Of a DNA stretch of 64,000 nt, positions 12,961 to 23,987 are shown piece after piece. Source of the stretch: Labia minor (Eukaryota > Arthropoda > Insecta > Dermaptera > Spongiphoridae); contig OY720348.1 of assembly GCA_963082975.1 (NCBI GenBank), positions 72,255,719 to 72,319,718 on the forward strand, written 5' to 3'. The notes under the pieces are model-generated. The model made no database searches, was not told where the DNA came from, and saw only the letters and a program-made list of their open reading frames with translations. Made by a program: the position numbers and the translations under genes. Each line of letters starts with the position of its first letter. Within the stretch, counting starts at the first letter, position 1.

Positions 12961-14330
12961 TTTTTAAGATCATCCATTGATTAACCCCTTGGAGTGCAAA
13001 CTACAAACTCAGTATCTAATTTGAACTATTTCCTCTTGAAATTTAAGTGGAACGATGTGTCGAGCTAAAAGAGAGATTTTATCACGAAGGATTAAAATGT
13101 TATTGTAAAGGAAGAAATTTTAGCACTAGAATGACAATGTTGAATTAAATTTAAGAGAGAAGGATCGAGAGGTTGTTCTTTGATAAGAATTTTAAAAAAA
13201 TTAATGATTTCAGAATTTTCTTTTGACGGGTCTGAGAGACAGACAGCAGATAAAATTTCTTTGAAAATGGGTTGGTTGGGTATGTTACCAGATTGCCGTC
13301 TCAGAATATCAGCAGGAATATTTTCTTCACTTTTGATATATTCCATGGTGAAACTTAACTGTTGTAGAATTTCATACCAGCGAATTATGGACTAATATGG
13401 TGTGAGTTAAGAACTCTAATGCTTGTGATCTCTTTTGATATTTACTTTATAGCCTAGGATTTAATATTTCAAACGTTTTTATATGCCCATACAATTACTA
13501 ATAATTCCAATTCCGTTACTGTTTTCAACATTTCATAACTTGCCAAGCTACGACTGACAAACGTGATTGGTCTCTCTTCTTGGTCACCATTTACCTGTGC
13601 GAGAGTGCGAGTATAGCAGCTAAACTAATTTGGGATAATAGGAGACCAAGTCAAGAAAACTTTTTAACCGTTTAGGGTTAGCGGGATCCGGCCAGTCTCT
13701 TATCATGGGGAATAATTCCTCGAGTGGTGAGGTTATTTCCCAGATAGTTAACTTTTATTTATTTCTAAAGAAACTTGATTTCTCTTTGTAAATTTTCACT
13801 CCAAATTTTTTAAAAAGATAAAAATTGAACGCAAGTGTTGTAGGTGTTCCTCATAAAAGATCGGCAGGCAACACCCAACAAAAAGCGCGATTAAAGCTAG
13901 CTACCGAGGTTGAGAGGCCAAAAGAAAGTCGTTTGTATTGATAAAGCTTTACATTGTAACGAAAAGGGGTACAGGGTCTAGACTCAGGAGCGAGTTCAAT
14001 TTGTCAATAGAATTGAGTGAAATCAATAGTAGAAAGGACATAAGGTTGCTGTTTTAAGAAAAGAAGTTCATCTGGACGAGGAGGGATTTCGAAATCAGAA
14101 AAGGATTTTTTATTTATTGTCCTGGCATCAAGACACATTCTTACTTAGCCATTCTGTTTGACCACAGTACGAATAGGGTTAACGTATTGAGATACAGATC
14201 TTTCGATCACTCCCCAGTCCAAATATTTCTCGATTAATAAATCTAAAGCGGCCCTATGGCCTAGGTCAATAGGGCATTGGTAAAGTTGATGGGTGTTGAA
14301 ATCTTATAAATCAGTTTTGTGGACAGTTTT
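12960..14330 (-). pseudogene. Decayed Ty3/Gypsy pol (reverse transcriptase, RNase H, start of integrase)
   Basis: Read on the minus strand from 14330 downward: an RT N-terminal region resembling IEKYLDWGVIERSVSQYV followed by an in-frame stop and MCLDARTINK; a core matching STIDFTQFY and LSFGLSTSVASFNRAF; the connection and RNase H region with FVSRSLASYEMLK; and the RNase H tail RWYEILQQLSFTMEYIKSEE followed by ENIPADILRR. This is the usual Ty3/Gypsy RT-RNase H order. Several stops and frameshifts make it inactive. No LTRs were found next to it. Confidence 0.85.
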
Positions 14331-14740
14331 ACGTTAGGGAAGATGAATTACAAGTATCCAGAAAAATAATGTGACGAAGTAAAACTTCAAATACTAGAAA
14401 ATTATAAAAAAATATAAATATAAATATAAATAAAATAAAACAAATACAATGTCCATTCATAAATAGCGATACGTATAAGAACTATTACATTTTGAAGATA
14501 TATTATTGCATTTGAACTTTTACCAGTTGTAAAAAAAATTCAAAAGTCAAGAATATTTAATTCATGAATTTGGATTTTCTTTTGGCAATATAAAATATAT
14601 TCAAAAATAATTTAAAAAAATTATATAAATGTTTTATTTTTTATAATAATGATATAATTGATAATAAAATATAAGAATATAATAATTGATTAATAATATT
14701 AATACAAATCTGATATTAATATAATTAAAATTATAAATCA
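14331..14740. other. AT-rich intergenic DNA downstream of GTF2H3
   Basis: Nothing recognised. It lies between the pol remnant and the GTF2H3 stop codon and should contain the GTF2H3 3' UTR on the minus strand. Confidence 0.5.
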
Positions 14741-17700
14741 TTATGTGTTAATTTTACATTTTTCTTCTTTTGTTTTTATTGGTAATGGTCCTGGTGGTCG
14801 AAAAACAGTACTGAAAATGATTAAATTTAGAAAAATACATTTAAATACATTAAATAAATTAAACAGATTCGATAAAAAAATAAAAAATAATTAATACTTA
14901 CTGACAAGTTGTACAAATAGGAGTAATTTTGCAGGAAACTGAAAATATAAAAAAAATTATTTATATAGTATAAAATTTTTATTTAGAAATTATTAAATGT
15001 TTGAAAATTTATACTTACTGGCAAGACAAACAGAACATACAAATCCTATATCCTGATGTTCCTGATGACAAAAACAAACTGCACGATAACCAACATTAAC
15101 AGGTGGAGGAAGAACTAATTTGCTTCGAATTGATGGCTCTGGTAAGAATACCCACTATAAAAAGATTCCACATTATCTTAATTTATAGAATTGCCAGAAA
15201 TCAATACAAGATAATTAATTTTCAATTAGAAAGTTAACAGAATAAAAATTTTAAATTGACTAAATTTCGTCTTGGTACAACGACCAATATAGTATTCCTG
15301 CATCTAATTAAATAAAAAATTAATAAGAATAAAGAATACATTTTTCGAAGTATTTAAGTAATCAAATTTGAGATTATATTAATATTTTAAAAATAAATTA
15401 AGAAATTTATTATTTTTTAAAAATTATTTATATAAATAAAAAAACAAAATAATAAATACTTACGAATAAATATTGTAAAAGTCCCTGAAGTTGGGGTACT
15501 TTTAAATATAGTCCACCTGTAATATGACAGCCTTGTTGAAGTAATCCTAATTCTTGATCCAAACTACATAGATCTAACATTACATTCTAAAATGAAAATG
15601 TAAAATGAAACAAATAATAATAACATAATCATAACATATTAGATTAACTTACTTGTCTTTTAGCAGTAAAAAAACCATTCATATAATTCATATATTGTGA
15701 TACTGTGTCACCACAACCTGTAATTGTTAGAATTCTAGAATTCATTTTAGATCCATTTGGCAATTCCCTTTGAAGCCTAGAAATTTTTTAAAATGTAATA
15801 AAGTACTAAGTTTGGTATAGATTAGAGCAGGGCTTCTTAAACTTTTTTATATAGCGACCCCCTACAAGCTTAGGAAATTTTAAACGACCCCCTCCTCCAT
15901 ATAATGAAATATATATTAACCGTAGATGTAGATGTAATATCGCACTATTTTACAATGTAAATAAAATAAGGATTAAAGAATACATACCCATTCATTTCAC
16001 ATAAATATAATTGGAAACGTTGACGGGATATCGGTCAAAATAAAACACAATAAATAGAATGACATAAAACTATATATATATATATTTATTCAATAGAAAA
16101 AATAAATTTTTGTAACAATTTCTTTATAAGAAAACATATTATTAACATCAAACAATATTAATGTGACGGATGTGATTGTTTATTTTTACACAAATAATTA
16201 AATCTAGGCTCAATTTGAGTTAGTGCAGGTCGTAATAAATTTTCAACGTTTATTAAAGTTGAACGGTATTTTGATTTTATGTAAGTTAATGTGGAAAAGG
16301 CTGATTCACATAAATATGTTGTACAAAATGGCAGTAATTTGTTCATTGCCATTTCCGATAGTAGAGGATATTCTGATTTGATTTCTATCCAAAATTCATG
16401 CACCGGCACTTGAGAAAATCTGAGTCGCAAGGTAGTATCACTTGTTAATTCGGCAAATTCTTCCTGTGCTTTTTTTTAAGTTTAAAAAATTAATTTCTTC
16501 CATTTCAATTGAAAATGGATTGCAAATCCATTGTTGTGTATCGATATCATTGGAAAAATACCTATGCATGTAAACTTCCATATCCTTCAAAAAATTAACT
16601 ATAATTTTTGTTATAGGAGTATCTTTTTTTGAAATATTGTTACTAAATATATACTCGTCAGTAAATGGAAACATTTCGAGCGATCCACTTTCCACTCTGT
16701 TCTTCCATATAAGAATTTTTTTAACAAAGGCCTCAAGTTTATTTTTTAACATAAACATATTAACGCAGACTCCCTGCATTGATAAATTCATATCATTGAT
16801 TTTATCAAAAATATCTGCCAAATTAGAATTTTGCTCTGTTAGAAATATAAGAACTTCATCTTTTAAAGTTAATAATCGTTTCAAACTTCGACCTCTTGAT
16901 AGCCACCTAACTTCAGCATGTAGCAATAAACTTGTATAATCAGAATCCATATCAATGCACAAATTTTTAAACAATCGACTATTAAGTGCTCGACTTTTAA
17001 TAAAGTTAATGATTTTGACTGCATCAAAAAACACAGTGTTTAATTCTGGTGCAATTTTTTTTAACAAGTGCCTCTCGGTGAATCATACAATGTGTAAATA
17101 TAATATGATCATTTCCACCAGCTTTAACAAATGCTGTAAAACCAAGATCTTGCTGCAGCACCGTCCGTGCACACACCAACACAATTTTTCCAATTTAATC
17201 CTTCTTTTTCAAAAAACTCGTTTACTTTTATATATATATATATATATATATCTTTTCCACGAGTATGACCTTCCAGAGGACGACAAAACAGTATATCTTC
17301 ATGAAGCTTCCCTCATAAATATATCTTACAAAAAGTAACAACTGTGCCATTTTTGAAATGTCTGTCGACTCGTCCAGTTGTATTGCAAACTTTGAGCTAT
17401 CTTTAAGCCTCATAAGAAGCTGTTGAAATTGATCATTGCTAATGTCTGAAATTCTTTTGGACACAGTGTCATTTGATAATGGAATTTTACTAATTTCAGC
17501 AGCATATTGTTTTCCATGAACAATTTCAGACATTCTTATAGCTGCAAGTAGTAAAAGTTGCTCTCCAATAGTAAAAGGCTTTTTCGTTTTTGCTATCAAA
17601 TACGAAACTTCATACGATGACAATAGATATTTATCATTCAAAGTAACATACTGTAATGATTTTTTTGTAGAAGGGAAATATTGAAGGGGGAAATTTTAAG

Positions 17701-20700
17701 AAAAAGAATTAATGTTTGGTCACAAATCTGTAATGGGCAAAGACTGGACTTTGAATTGGCGTGAACTGTCCCGGATATCTGGACAAAAAAATAAAAAGAG
17801 AGAAAAAAAATTAAATTTAAAATTTAGAATTAAAAATTTATTATATTTAATGTTTAAATATATTTTTAAAACCTCTAAATTTAAATATAAACTTTTATTT
17901 ATAGGTTTTTTTATATATGTAAAAATTTATTTAATATTTATTTATAGAACAAAAATCCGTTATATCAAAATTTAAGAGACATCAATATTTGTTGTGAATT
18001 AAAAATAATTTTTCTTTTAATTCTTTGATTAACAAAATAAAAAATTAATAATAAAAAAATTCCTTCTTGCAAACAATATTTCTTGTTAACGATGTAGCCG
18101 GAACTCTTCTAAGTGACGGCTGAATGGTGTTCCCAACTGCAGAATTAATGAATACAATAACACCACCAAAAGATGCAATCAAAGAATCAATGCAACAATA
18201 TGTTCAAATCAATAATGTATAAAACTGTTAATCTTGTAGCCGGTCCTTATATAAGCGATTATCAGTGGACTGGTGAATGGAGGTCCCTTTTTCCTCCAAT
18301 AAAGTCCATCTGCTCGGGACGCTAGCTACTGCCCGACCGAATCTTTGACTTTACAACCACTAGTCCTCTTCAGGGGAAACGTATTGTAATCCTAATCCTT
18401 TCCACAAAATTTATTTATTTTTAAATAAATAAATTTTATTTTTTCTTTTATTTTAAGATTCAATGATATTTTTAAAATATCATTACATCCCCTGTTTCCG
18501 ATTAAAAAAATTTATTTGGGGATATGAAAAGACCCAAAAAAAATTTTTTTATTTTGTTAATGGACCGGGTAGTTACCACACAGCACTACACATTCACTAT
18601 GACTTTAGTTTGTGGATGGTAGTTACCACACATCACTTCAAATTCACTAGCACTTTTTGTTTGTGGATATTATATACACAAAATATTTACATTTATATAT
18701 TTACAAATAGGTTTACAGTTTTTTGTTAAATATTGACACTTACAAACTAATTATAACAAATTTTCATTTATTTTTTATTTTATTATTATTATTAATATTT
18801 TTAATTATTTGAAAAATTGTATATTTTTTTTCCAAAATATAAAAATAAAGAATTTGGTTAAATTCAATTTGGATAATTAAACCCTTTTTTCTTTTTTTTT
18901 TTTTTTTTAAAAAAAATTTGATTTTATTTAAATTTTTAAACAAAAAATTAATTTTCTATGCAATTCGCATTTAGATCATTTAACATTTAATCACAAATTT
19001 TCTTTCTTTTAAAATTCAAAAATCCTCTCTCTCTTAACAATTCATCTTCTTACTTTAACAAGAAACACCTTGACACAACTCGAATCAATTAACAAAATGA
19101 ATCTACTATAAAAAATAAACTTTTGGCTCTATTAATATAAACAAACAATGAGATTATTAATGATTTGAATTGTTTAATTATTTCAATATGAACAACAACA
19201 GCATATCAACCGATATTCACTTCAAACGAATCGAGACTTACCATCACCACAACCCTTTCAATGATTTGCCTACACATGAACACTCTCTGTAACCTCTTAC
19301 ATTTTGCTATACGAATCAAAATTTAAAAAAGCAATCTCGCTACTTCAATATATTAAAAAATTTCCTTTAACCCTAAATCCTATTACTTTATCATTATAAT
19401 AACCAATTTCATATTTCATAATCCATAACACAATATTTATCACTCAATTAACCATTATTTTTCTTAACTTATCCCTTAAGTAATTAAACCTAAAAACTTT
19501 TTATATATCATTTTTCGATCAAGATCGACCCTCTATCTTAAAATTCTGTATAGCTCCATATTTTAATATCTCAAAAAACACCAATCGCAGACAAACTTCC
19601 TGAAATAATTGACGAATAACAAACATCTCTCAACTAATTAAAGGAGTCTAAAAATCAAAAAAAAATCAAAAAACTACAATTCATTAAATTTAATATCATT
19701 AATAACCTTGAAAACCATTTGATATAATTTTAATTAATGTGCCAATTGTATCATTTAAATGCAAGCCAAATTGATTAAAATAAAAATTGTCATTTCCTTC
19801 ATAAGTGGTTCAAATTCAAAATTACCATAATATCAATCGTGGCAAAGGAAACTTTAATTTTGCGGCGAAAATACCATCCCCTTTTTATTATGAATATAAA
19901 CCTAAATCTAAAATACCAACTTTTTACTTGTACTATCGCTAGTAGGGAAGGCGAACCATTCTTAAGGGATGTTGGATCATTGGGACAAGGAAGATAACAA
20001 GGACTGTTAGTTGCCTTTCTAATATTAGTCACAGAGCGTAAAGTGTTAACAGTAGTAGTGGGGAAGGTCTTCGATATAGAATCACTTCGCTTATATGGAG
20101 AGTTATCACAATTTTGAGGCTTGATGGTGGGTTTACTCAGTTTATTAATAGTATTTGCAAATGAGATTTCTGGGGGTGGAAGCGAAGTGGGTGGATCCTT
20201 AATAATGATTTTTGACGATACGGACAAATTTGTATTTTTTAATATTAATTTAGGAGCACTATTTTCTATTGCTTGAACCTTCCTATTAATATTATTCAAA
20301 GAGTCTGAAGTGTTAACAGAATTAGTGGGAAGAGGCCTGGTTATAGGATCATTTCGAGAGTTATCCAAATTTTGAGGGTTGATGGTGGGTTTATTCAGTT
20401 TATTACTAGTATTTGCATATGAGATTTCTGGGGGTGGAAGCGAAGTAGGTGGATCCTTTATAATGACTTGTGACGTATCAGACAAATTTTTATTTTTTAA
20501 GAGTAATTTAGGAGTACTATTTTCTATTGTTGGAAACTTCCTATTAATATTATTCAAAGAGCCTGACGTGTTAACAGTATTAGTGGGGAGAGGCTTGGAT
20601 ATAGGATCATTTCGAGAGTTATCCAAATTTTGAGGATTGATGGTGGGTTTATTCAGTTTATTACTAGTATTTGCACATGAGATTTCTGGGGGTGCAAACG

Positions 20701-23637
20701 ACGTAGGTGGATCCTTAATAATGATTTTTGACGATAAAGACAAATTTGTATTTTTTAAGATTAATTTAGGAGCACTATTTTCTATTGTTTGAACCTCCCT
20801 ATTAATATTATTCAAAGAGCGCGAAGTGTTAACAGTATTAGTAGGGTGAGGCAGAGATATAGGGTCATTTCGAATATATGGAGAGTTATCCAAATTTTGA
20901 GGATTGATGGTGGGTTTATTCAGTTTGTCAAAAGTATTGGCATAGAGATTTCTGGGAGTGGAAGTGAAGTGGGTGGATCCTTTATAATGACTTGTGACGA
21001 CACAGACAAATTTTTATTTTTTAAGAGTAATTTAGGATTACTATTTTCTATTTTTTGAAACTTCCTATCCATATGATCTAATTTTTGGTTTACCTGCATT
21101 AATTTTTGCAATATGAGGTTCAGAGCATTTGCATCTAAAGGGTTAGGTACTGGCATGGTCCCGACATCCATTGAAGCAACCGGTCGATCCGACTGCATTC
21201 GAAAATTCTGTGTAACATCTTCCTTACACACTAACGGATCGAACATCTTGACAACATCGTCCCACTCCACCACTCTATCTGCAACCATTCTATTTTTTAT
21301 TTTTTTTTTTTTTTAAAACAAATTTTCTACAACAGACAATGACAAAAAAATTAGTTTTCCTGTTGTTTCAAAGTGTCTCCCAGTCCGTCTCCAAGACAGT
21401 TCAAGTCCGACGTATTTATTCATATTTCGGTGGGATGCCTCCATGTAATGATTTTTTTGTAGAAGGGAAATATTGAAGGGGGAAATTTTAAGAAAAAGAA
21501 TTAATGTTTGGTCACAAATCTGTAATGGGCAAAGACTGGACTTTGAATTGGCGTGAACTGTCCCGGATATCTGGACAAAAAAATAAAAAGAGAGAAAAAA
21601 AATTAAATTTAAAATTTAGAATTAAAAATTTATTATATTTAATGTTTAAATATATTTTTAAAACCTCTAAATTTAAATATAAACTTTTATTTATAGGTTT
21701 TTTTATATATGTAAAAATTTATTTAATATTTATTTATAGAACAAAAATCCGTTATATCAAAATTTAAGAGACATCAATATTTGTTGTGAATTAAAAATAA
21801 TTTTTCTTTTAATTCTTTGATTAACAAAATAAAAAATTAATAATAAAAAAATTCCTTCTTGCAAACAATATTTCTTGTTAACGATGTAGCCGGAACTCTT
21901 CTAAGTGACGGCTGAATGGTGTTCCCAACTGCAGAATTAATGAATACAATAACACCACCAAAAGATGCAATCAAAGAATCAATGCAACAATATGTTCAAA
22001 TCAATAATGTATAAAACTGTTAATCTTGTAGCCGGTCCTTATATAAGCGATTATCAGTGGACTGGTGAATGGAGGTCCCTTTTTCCTCCAATAAAGTCCA
22101 TCTGCTCGGGACGCTAGCTACTGCCCGACCGAATCTTTGACTTTACAACCACTAGTCCTCTTCAGGGGAAACGTATTGTAATCCTAATCCTTTCCACAAA
22201 ATTTATTTATTTTTAAATAAATAAATTTTATTTTTTCTTTTATTTTAAGATTCAATGATATTTTTAAAATATCATTACAATACTTCTCGAAAGTGTTCTT
22301 TTCTTTATTTGATGTTTGCAAAAGACGCTCAAAATATTCTATTGGCTTTTTTGATAACGTTGCATGTTTAGTATTCAAATGTCGTTGCAGTTTTGACGGT
22401 TTCATGCTTTCTGCAGTCAAAACTTCTTTGCAAATTAAGCACACTGGTTGTTCTTCATTGTAGTGAGAAGAGCATGTGAAGCCATACTGTAAATATGATT
22501 CGTCATATTTTCTTTTTTTTGTATTTATTAAAGCTTTTGTGGTTATTTTGATAATTATTAAGAGAATTTTTATTAAAAGACCACATTATTTGTATAAAAT
22601 TATTTATTAAATTAAAATAATTGTACAACGTTTCAACTGCTTATTCTGCAGTCGTTTTCAAGTAACCGTACGCTTGCTCCGTCAAGAGGTGACGTGTCCC
22701 AGCATGCATCAGTCCGCTTGAATCGGAGCAAGCGTACGGTTACTTGAAAACGACTGCAGAATAAGCAGTTGAAACGTTGTACAATTATTTTAATTTAATA
22801 AATAATTTTATACAAATAATGTGGTCTTTTAATAAAAATTCTCTTAATAATTCTTTTTTTTGTTTTGCTAGAAGTCGGATTTGAAGCACTGCAACTTGGT
22901 TGTGACGGCGTGGTAGACTTATTAGTTGGAATCTTATTTAGCCATTTATCCATGATGGTTAAATAATAATAAATAATTTAAAAAAATGTAGTCCAATCTT
23001 TAATCCTTTTTATCTCGAAAACTAGAAGTCTATCCAAGAATTGCCTAAGAAAAATGTTTCTTAGAATTAATCAAAGAATCAACTGGCGAAGTTTCATCAA
23101 ATTTCGAGAGGTGCCCGGTGTCTCTAATCCTCTATACCCAAAGTTTATATGATTCCCTTATAAATTATATATTTACCTATGAATATAACATAGAGACATA
23201 CTTAATGCCCCAGCTAGAAACGATTCATTTGTTATTTGTGAGCCCGACTTTTTAATATTTTCCATTTCTTGTGAAATAAGTTTTTGTAAATTTTGTTTAA
23301 CAGTCGATTCAACATGTGTAAAAGTTTCATATTGACCATCTTGTTGTCTGAAACTATTACCTTGTTGTGTAGATAAAGTAGTAGGATATAAAAATTGTCT
23401 AAAAAAGCATAAATTAATTCAATTAAAGAATAAATAAATATGTATATAAATATTTTTATATTAACTTACGATATTCTTGAGTGGCATGCTAAAATGGCCA
23501 ATTTATTTGCAAATTTCAGTATTAAGTGTGAATTTGCAAATGTTAATAAAGAATCCAGGCATTGTGTTAAGAGATGAGGATTTTCCCTGTAAATTTTTTG
23601 GCCTGGATTAGTATACAAAGAAAACTCGACTCCTTTT
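14741..23637 (-). CDS. GTF2H3: General transcription factor IIH subunit 3 (TFIIH p34/Tfb4)
   Basis: p34 is a structural subunit of the TFIIH core, with an N-terminal von Willebrand A-like fold and a C-terminal zinc finger, acting in nuclear transcription initiation and nucleotide excision repair. Exons in coding order: 23637-23470, 23398-23177, 15776-15653, 15586-15464, 15154-15019, 14938-14902, 14810-14741 (stop). All junctions have GT/AG and join in frame. Diagnostic segments are [73 protein letters not shown] and the Cys pairs in [18 protein letters not shown] and [10 protein letters not shown]. The intron between 23177 and 15776 is about 7.4 kb and carries nested transposons. No convincing start codon is visible: the first exon found starts mid-domain (LYTNPG where LDTNP is usual) next to a 48-bp tandem duplication, so the 5' end may lie elsewhere or be damaged. 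Confidence 0.9.
16158..17641 (-). pseudogene. hAT transposase, catalytic core and dimerisation region (broken)
   Basis: Strongly like the transposases that gave rise to ZBED5. The part after the LTR insertion begins with [17 protein letters not shown], then [37 protein letters not shown], and the C-terminal hATC signature [20 protein letters not shown] with YRSTL. Reading-frame breaks occur near 16480 (T run), near 17140, and at a (TA)n expansion at 17229-17251. Domesticated relatives exist in other animals, but these breaks indicate an inactive copy. Confidence 0.9.
17652..18487 (-). repeat. 3' LTR (836 bp)
   Basis: Same as 21444-22279 as far as can be read, including the TATA-like site at 18246-18255. 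The outer edge abuts the ATAC target duplication. Confidence 0.93.
18488..18500 (-). promoter_or_regulatory. Polypurine tract of the LTR element
   Basis: On the minus strand GGAAACAGGGGA directly precedes the 3' LTR. A purine-rich run at this position primes plus-strand synthesis in LTR retrotransposons and confirms the orientation. Confidence 0.7.
18501..19798. other. Internal non-coding part of the LTR element
   Basis: AT-rich, with no coding frame that can be supported. This is where pol would normally lie in an autonomous element of this orientation. Confidence 0.7.
19799..21288 (-). CDS. Repetitive Gag-position protein of the LTR element
   Basis: ATG at 21288 starts [20 protein letters not shown], followed by a short heptad-like stretch ([20 protein letters not shown]) that could be a coiled coil. 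Four copies of a roughly 86-residue unit follow, each with [13 protein letters not shown] and [13 protein letters not shown] 1-nt deletion near 20947 relative to sister repeats shifts the frame, so the protein now reads as two pieces (21288-20920 and 20893-19799). No zinc knuckle is seen. Position suggests a Gag analogue; Asn/Pro/Ser-rich repeats are unusual for one. Function unknown. Confidence 0.7.
20120..20990 (-). repeat. 258-bp coding tandem repeats
   Basis: Four units with anchor GATGGTGGGTTTA at about 20123, 20381, 20639 and 20907, giving periods of 258, 258 and 268 bp. Periods divisible by 3 in the first two steps preserve the frame. Confidence 0.9.
21426..21443 (-). promoter_or_regulatory. 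Primer-binding-site candidate
   Basis: Immediately inside the 5' LTR the minus strand reads TGGAGGCATCCCACCGAA. Starting with TGG directly at the LTR edge is expected for a site pairing with a tRNA 3' CCA end. The specific tRNA cannot be named from memory with confidence. Confidence 0.6.
21444..22279 (-). repeat. 5' LTR (836 bp)
   Basis: Begins TGTAATGATA and ends TATCATTACA on either strand because the termini are inverted. A TATA-like CTTATATAAG is at about 22038-22047, suited to minus-strand transcription. An 87-codon frame inside both LTRs is a by-product and is not taken as a gene. Confidence 0.93.
22280..22953 (-). pseudogene. hAT transposase N-terminus with BED zinc finger (interrupted)
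   Basis: Starts [15 protein letters not shown] at 22953, is interrupted at a lysine-rich stretch by the palindrome 22521-22852, and resumes as [22 protein letters not shown], then HLNTKH. These supply the C-x2-C and H-x4-H ligands of a BED finger. It ends where the LTR element at 22279 begins and continues at 17647 on the other side. Confidence 0.88.
22521..22852. mobile_element. Penelope-derived palindrome inserted in the hAT gene
   Basis: Two 129-bp arms (22553-22681 and 22724-22852) are near-perfect reverse complements around a 42-bp spacer. The arm sequence recurs once at about 32170-32310 beside a Penelope-type GIY-YIG fragment, and the 32 bp to the left (22521-22552) matches sequence at 37497-37532 beside another Penelope fragment. 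A run of C then T on each side resembles a target duplication. The arms are thus probably Penelope-like 3' regions in head-to-head arrangement. Confidence 0.75.
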
Positions 23638-23705
23638 CTGCAAAGATAAGAATAAATAGTATACAAAGAAAACTCGACTCCTTTTCTGCAAAGATAAGAA
23701 TAAAT
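23610..23705. repeat. 48-bp tandem duplication at the edge of the first GTF2H3 exon
   Basis: Two adjacent copies (23610-23657 and 23658-23705) duplicate the exon's 5' end and its acceptor CTTTGCAG. The upstream copy provides a second possible acceptor and could have displaced the original 5' exon. Confidence 0.9.
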
Positions 23706-23987
23706 AAACTTTAAACATATAAAAAATTAAATTACATTTAAATATTTTAGGTTAAATAAAATATACCTATACCTTCGCCATTTTTAAATAATTTTTAAAT
23801 TAAAGTTTTCTATATTAAATACTTTATTTTTATTAACAAAAATTATAATATAGATATTAAATTTTACACTATTCTTAATGAAAGTAATTAAGGATTATAT
23901 ATTTAATTAACAATTAAAATAAAAATTATTAATGTTTTGGAAATTTTTGTTTTTTCCAAATAATTTGAAACAGAATAGCCATCATTT

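Larger units (their letters stand above)
17652..22279 (-). mobile_element. Young non-autonomous LTR retrotransposon
   Basis: Flanked by matching 836-bp LTRs (TGTAATGAT to ATATCATTACA) and a 4-bp target duplication ATAC (17648-17651 and 22280-22283). Orientation is minus: a TGG-initiated primer-binding-site candidate abuts the 5' LTR, a purine-rich tract abuts the 3' LTR, and the only long frame runs leftward. The internal 2.96 kb carries a Gag-position repetitive protein but no protease, RT, RNase H or integrase, so movement would need enzymes in trans. LTR identity by eye suggests recent insertion. A 4-bp duplication is compatible with Ty3/Gypsy. Confidence 0.92.
15828..23000 (-). mobile_element. 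hAT transposon (ZBED5/Buster-like) in a GTF2H3 intron
   Basis: The low-coordinate end is a hAT-type terminal repeat, CAGGGCTTCTTAAAC, with a run of C shortly after (GCGACCCCC). Just inside lie the C-terminus of a hAT transposase on the minus strand and, at the far side, its N-terminus (start near 22953). A matching opposite terminal repeat was not recognised, so the right limit is approximate. The element is split by an LTR element at 17652-22279 and by a palindrome at 22521-22852. Confidence 0.8.

Noticed and set aside
17712..17975. 87-codon frame repeated at 21504-21767
   Set aside because: Lies inside both LTRs of one element and is duplicated with them; no coding family or independent conservation.
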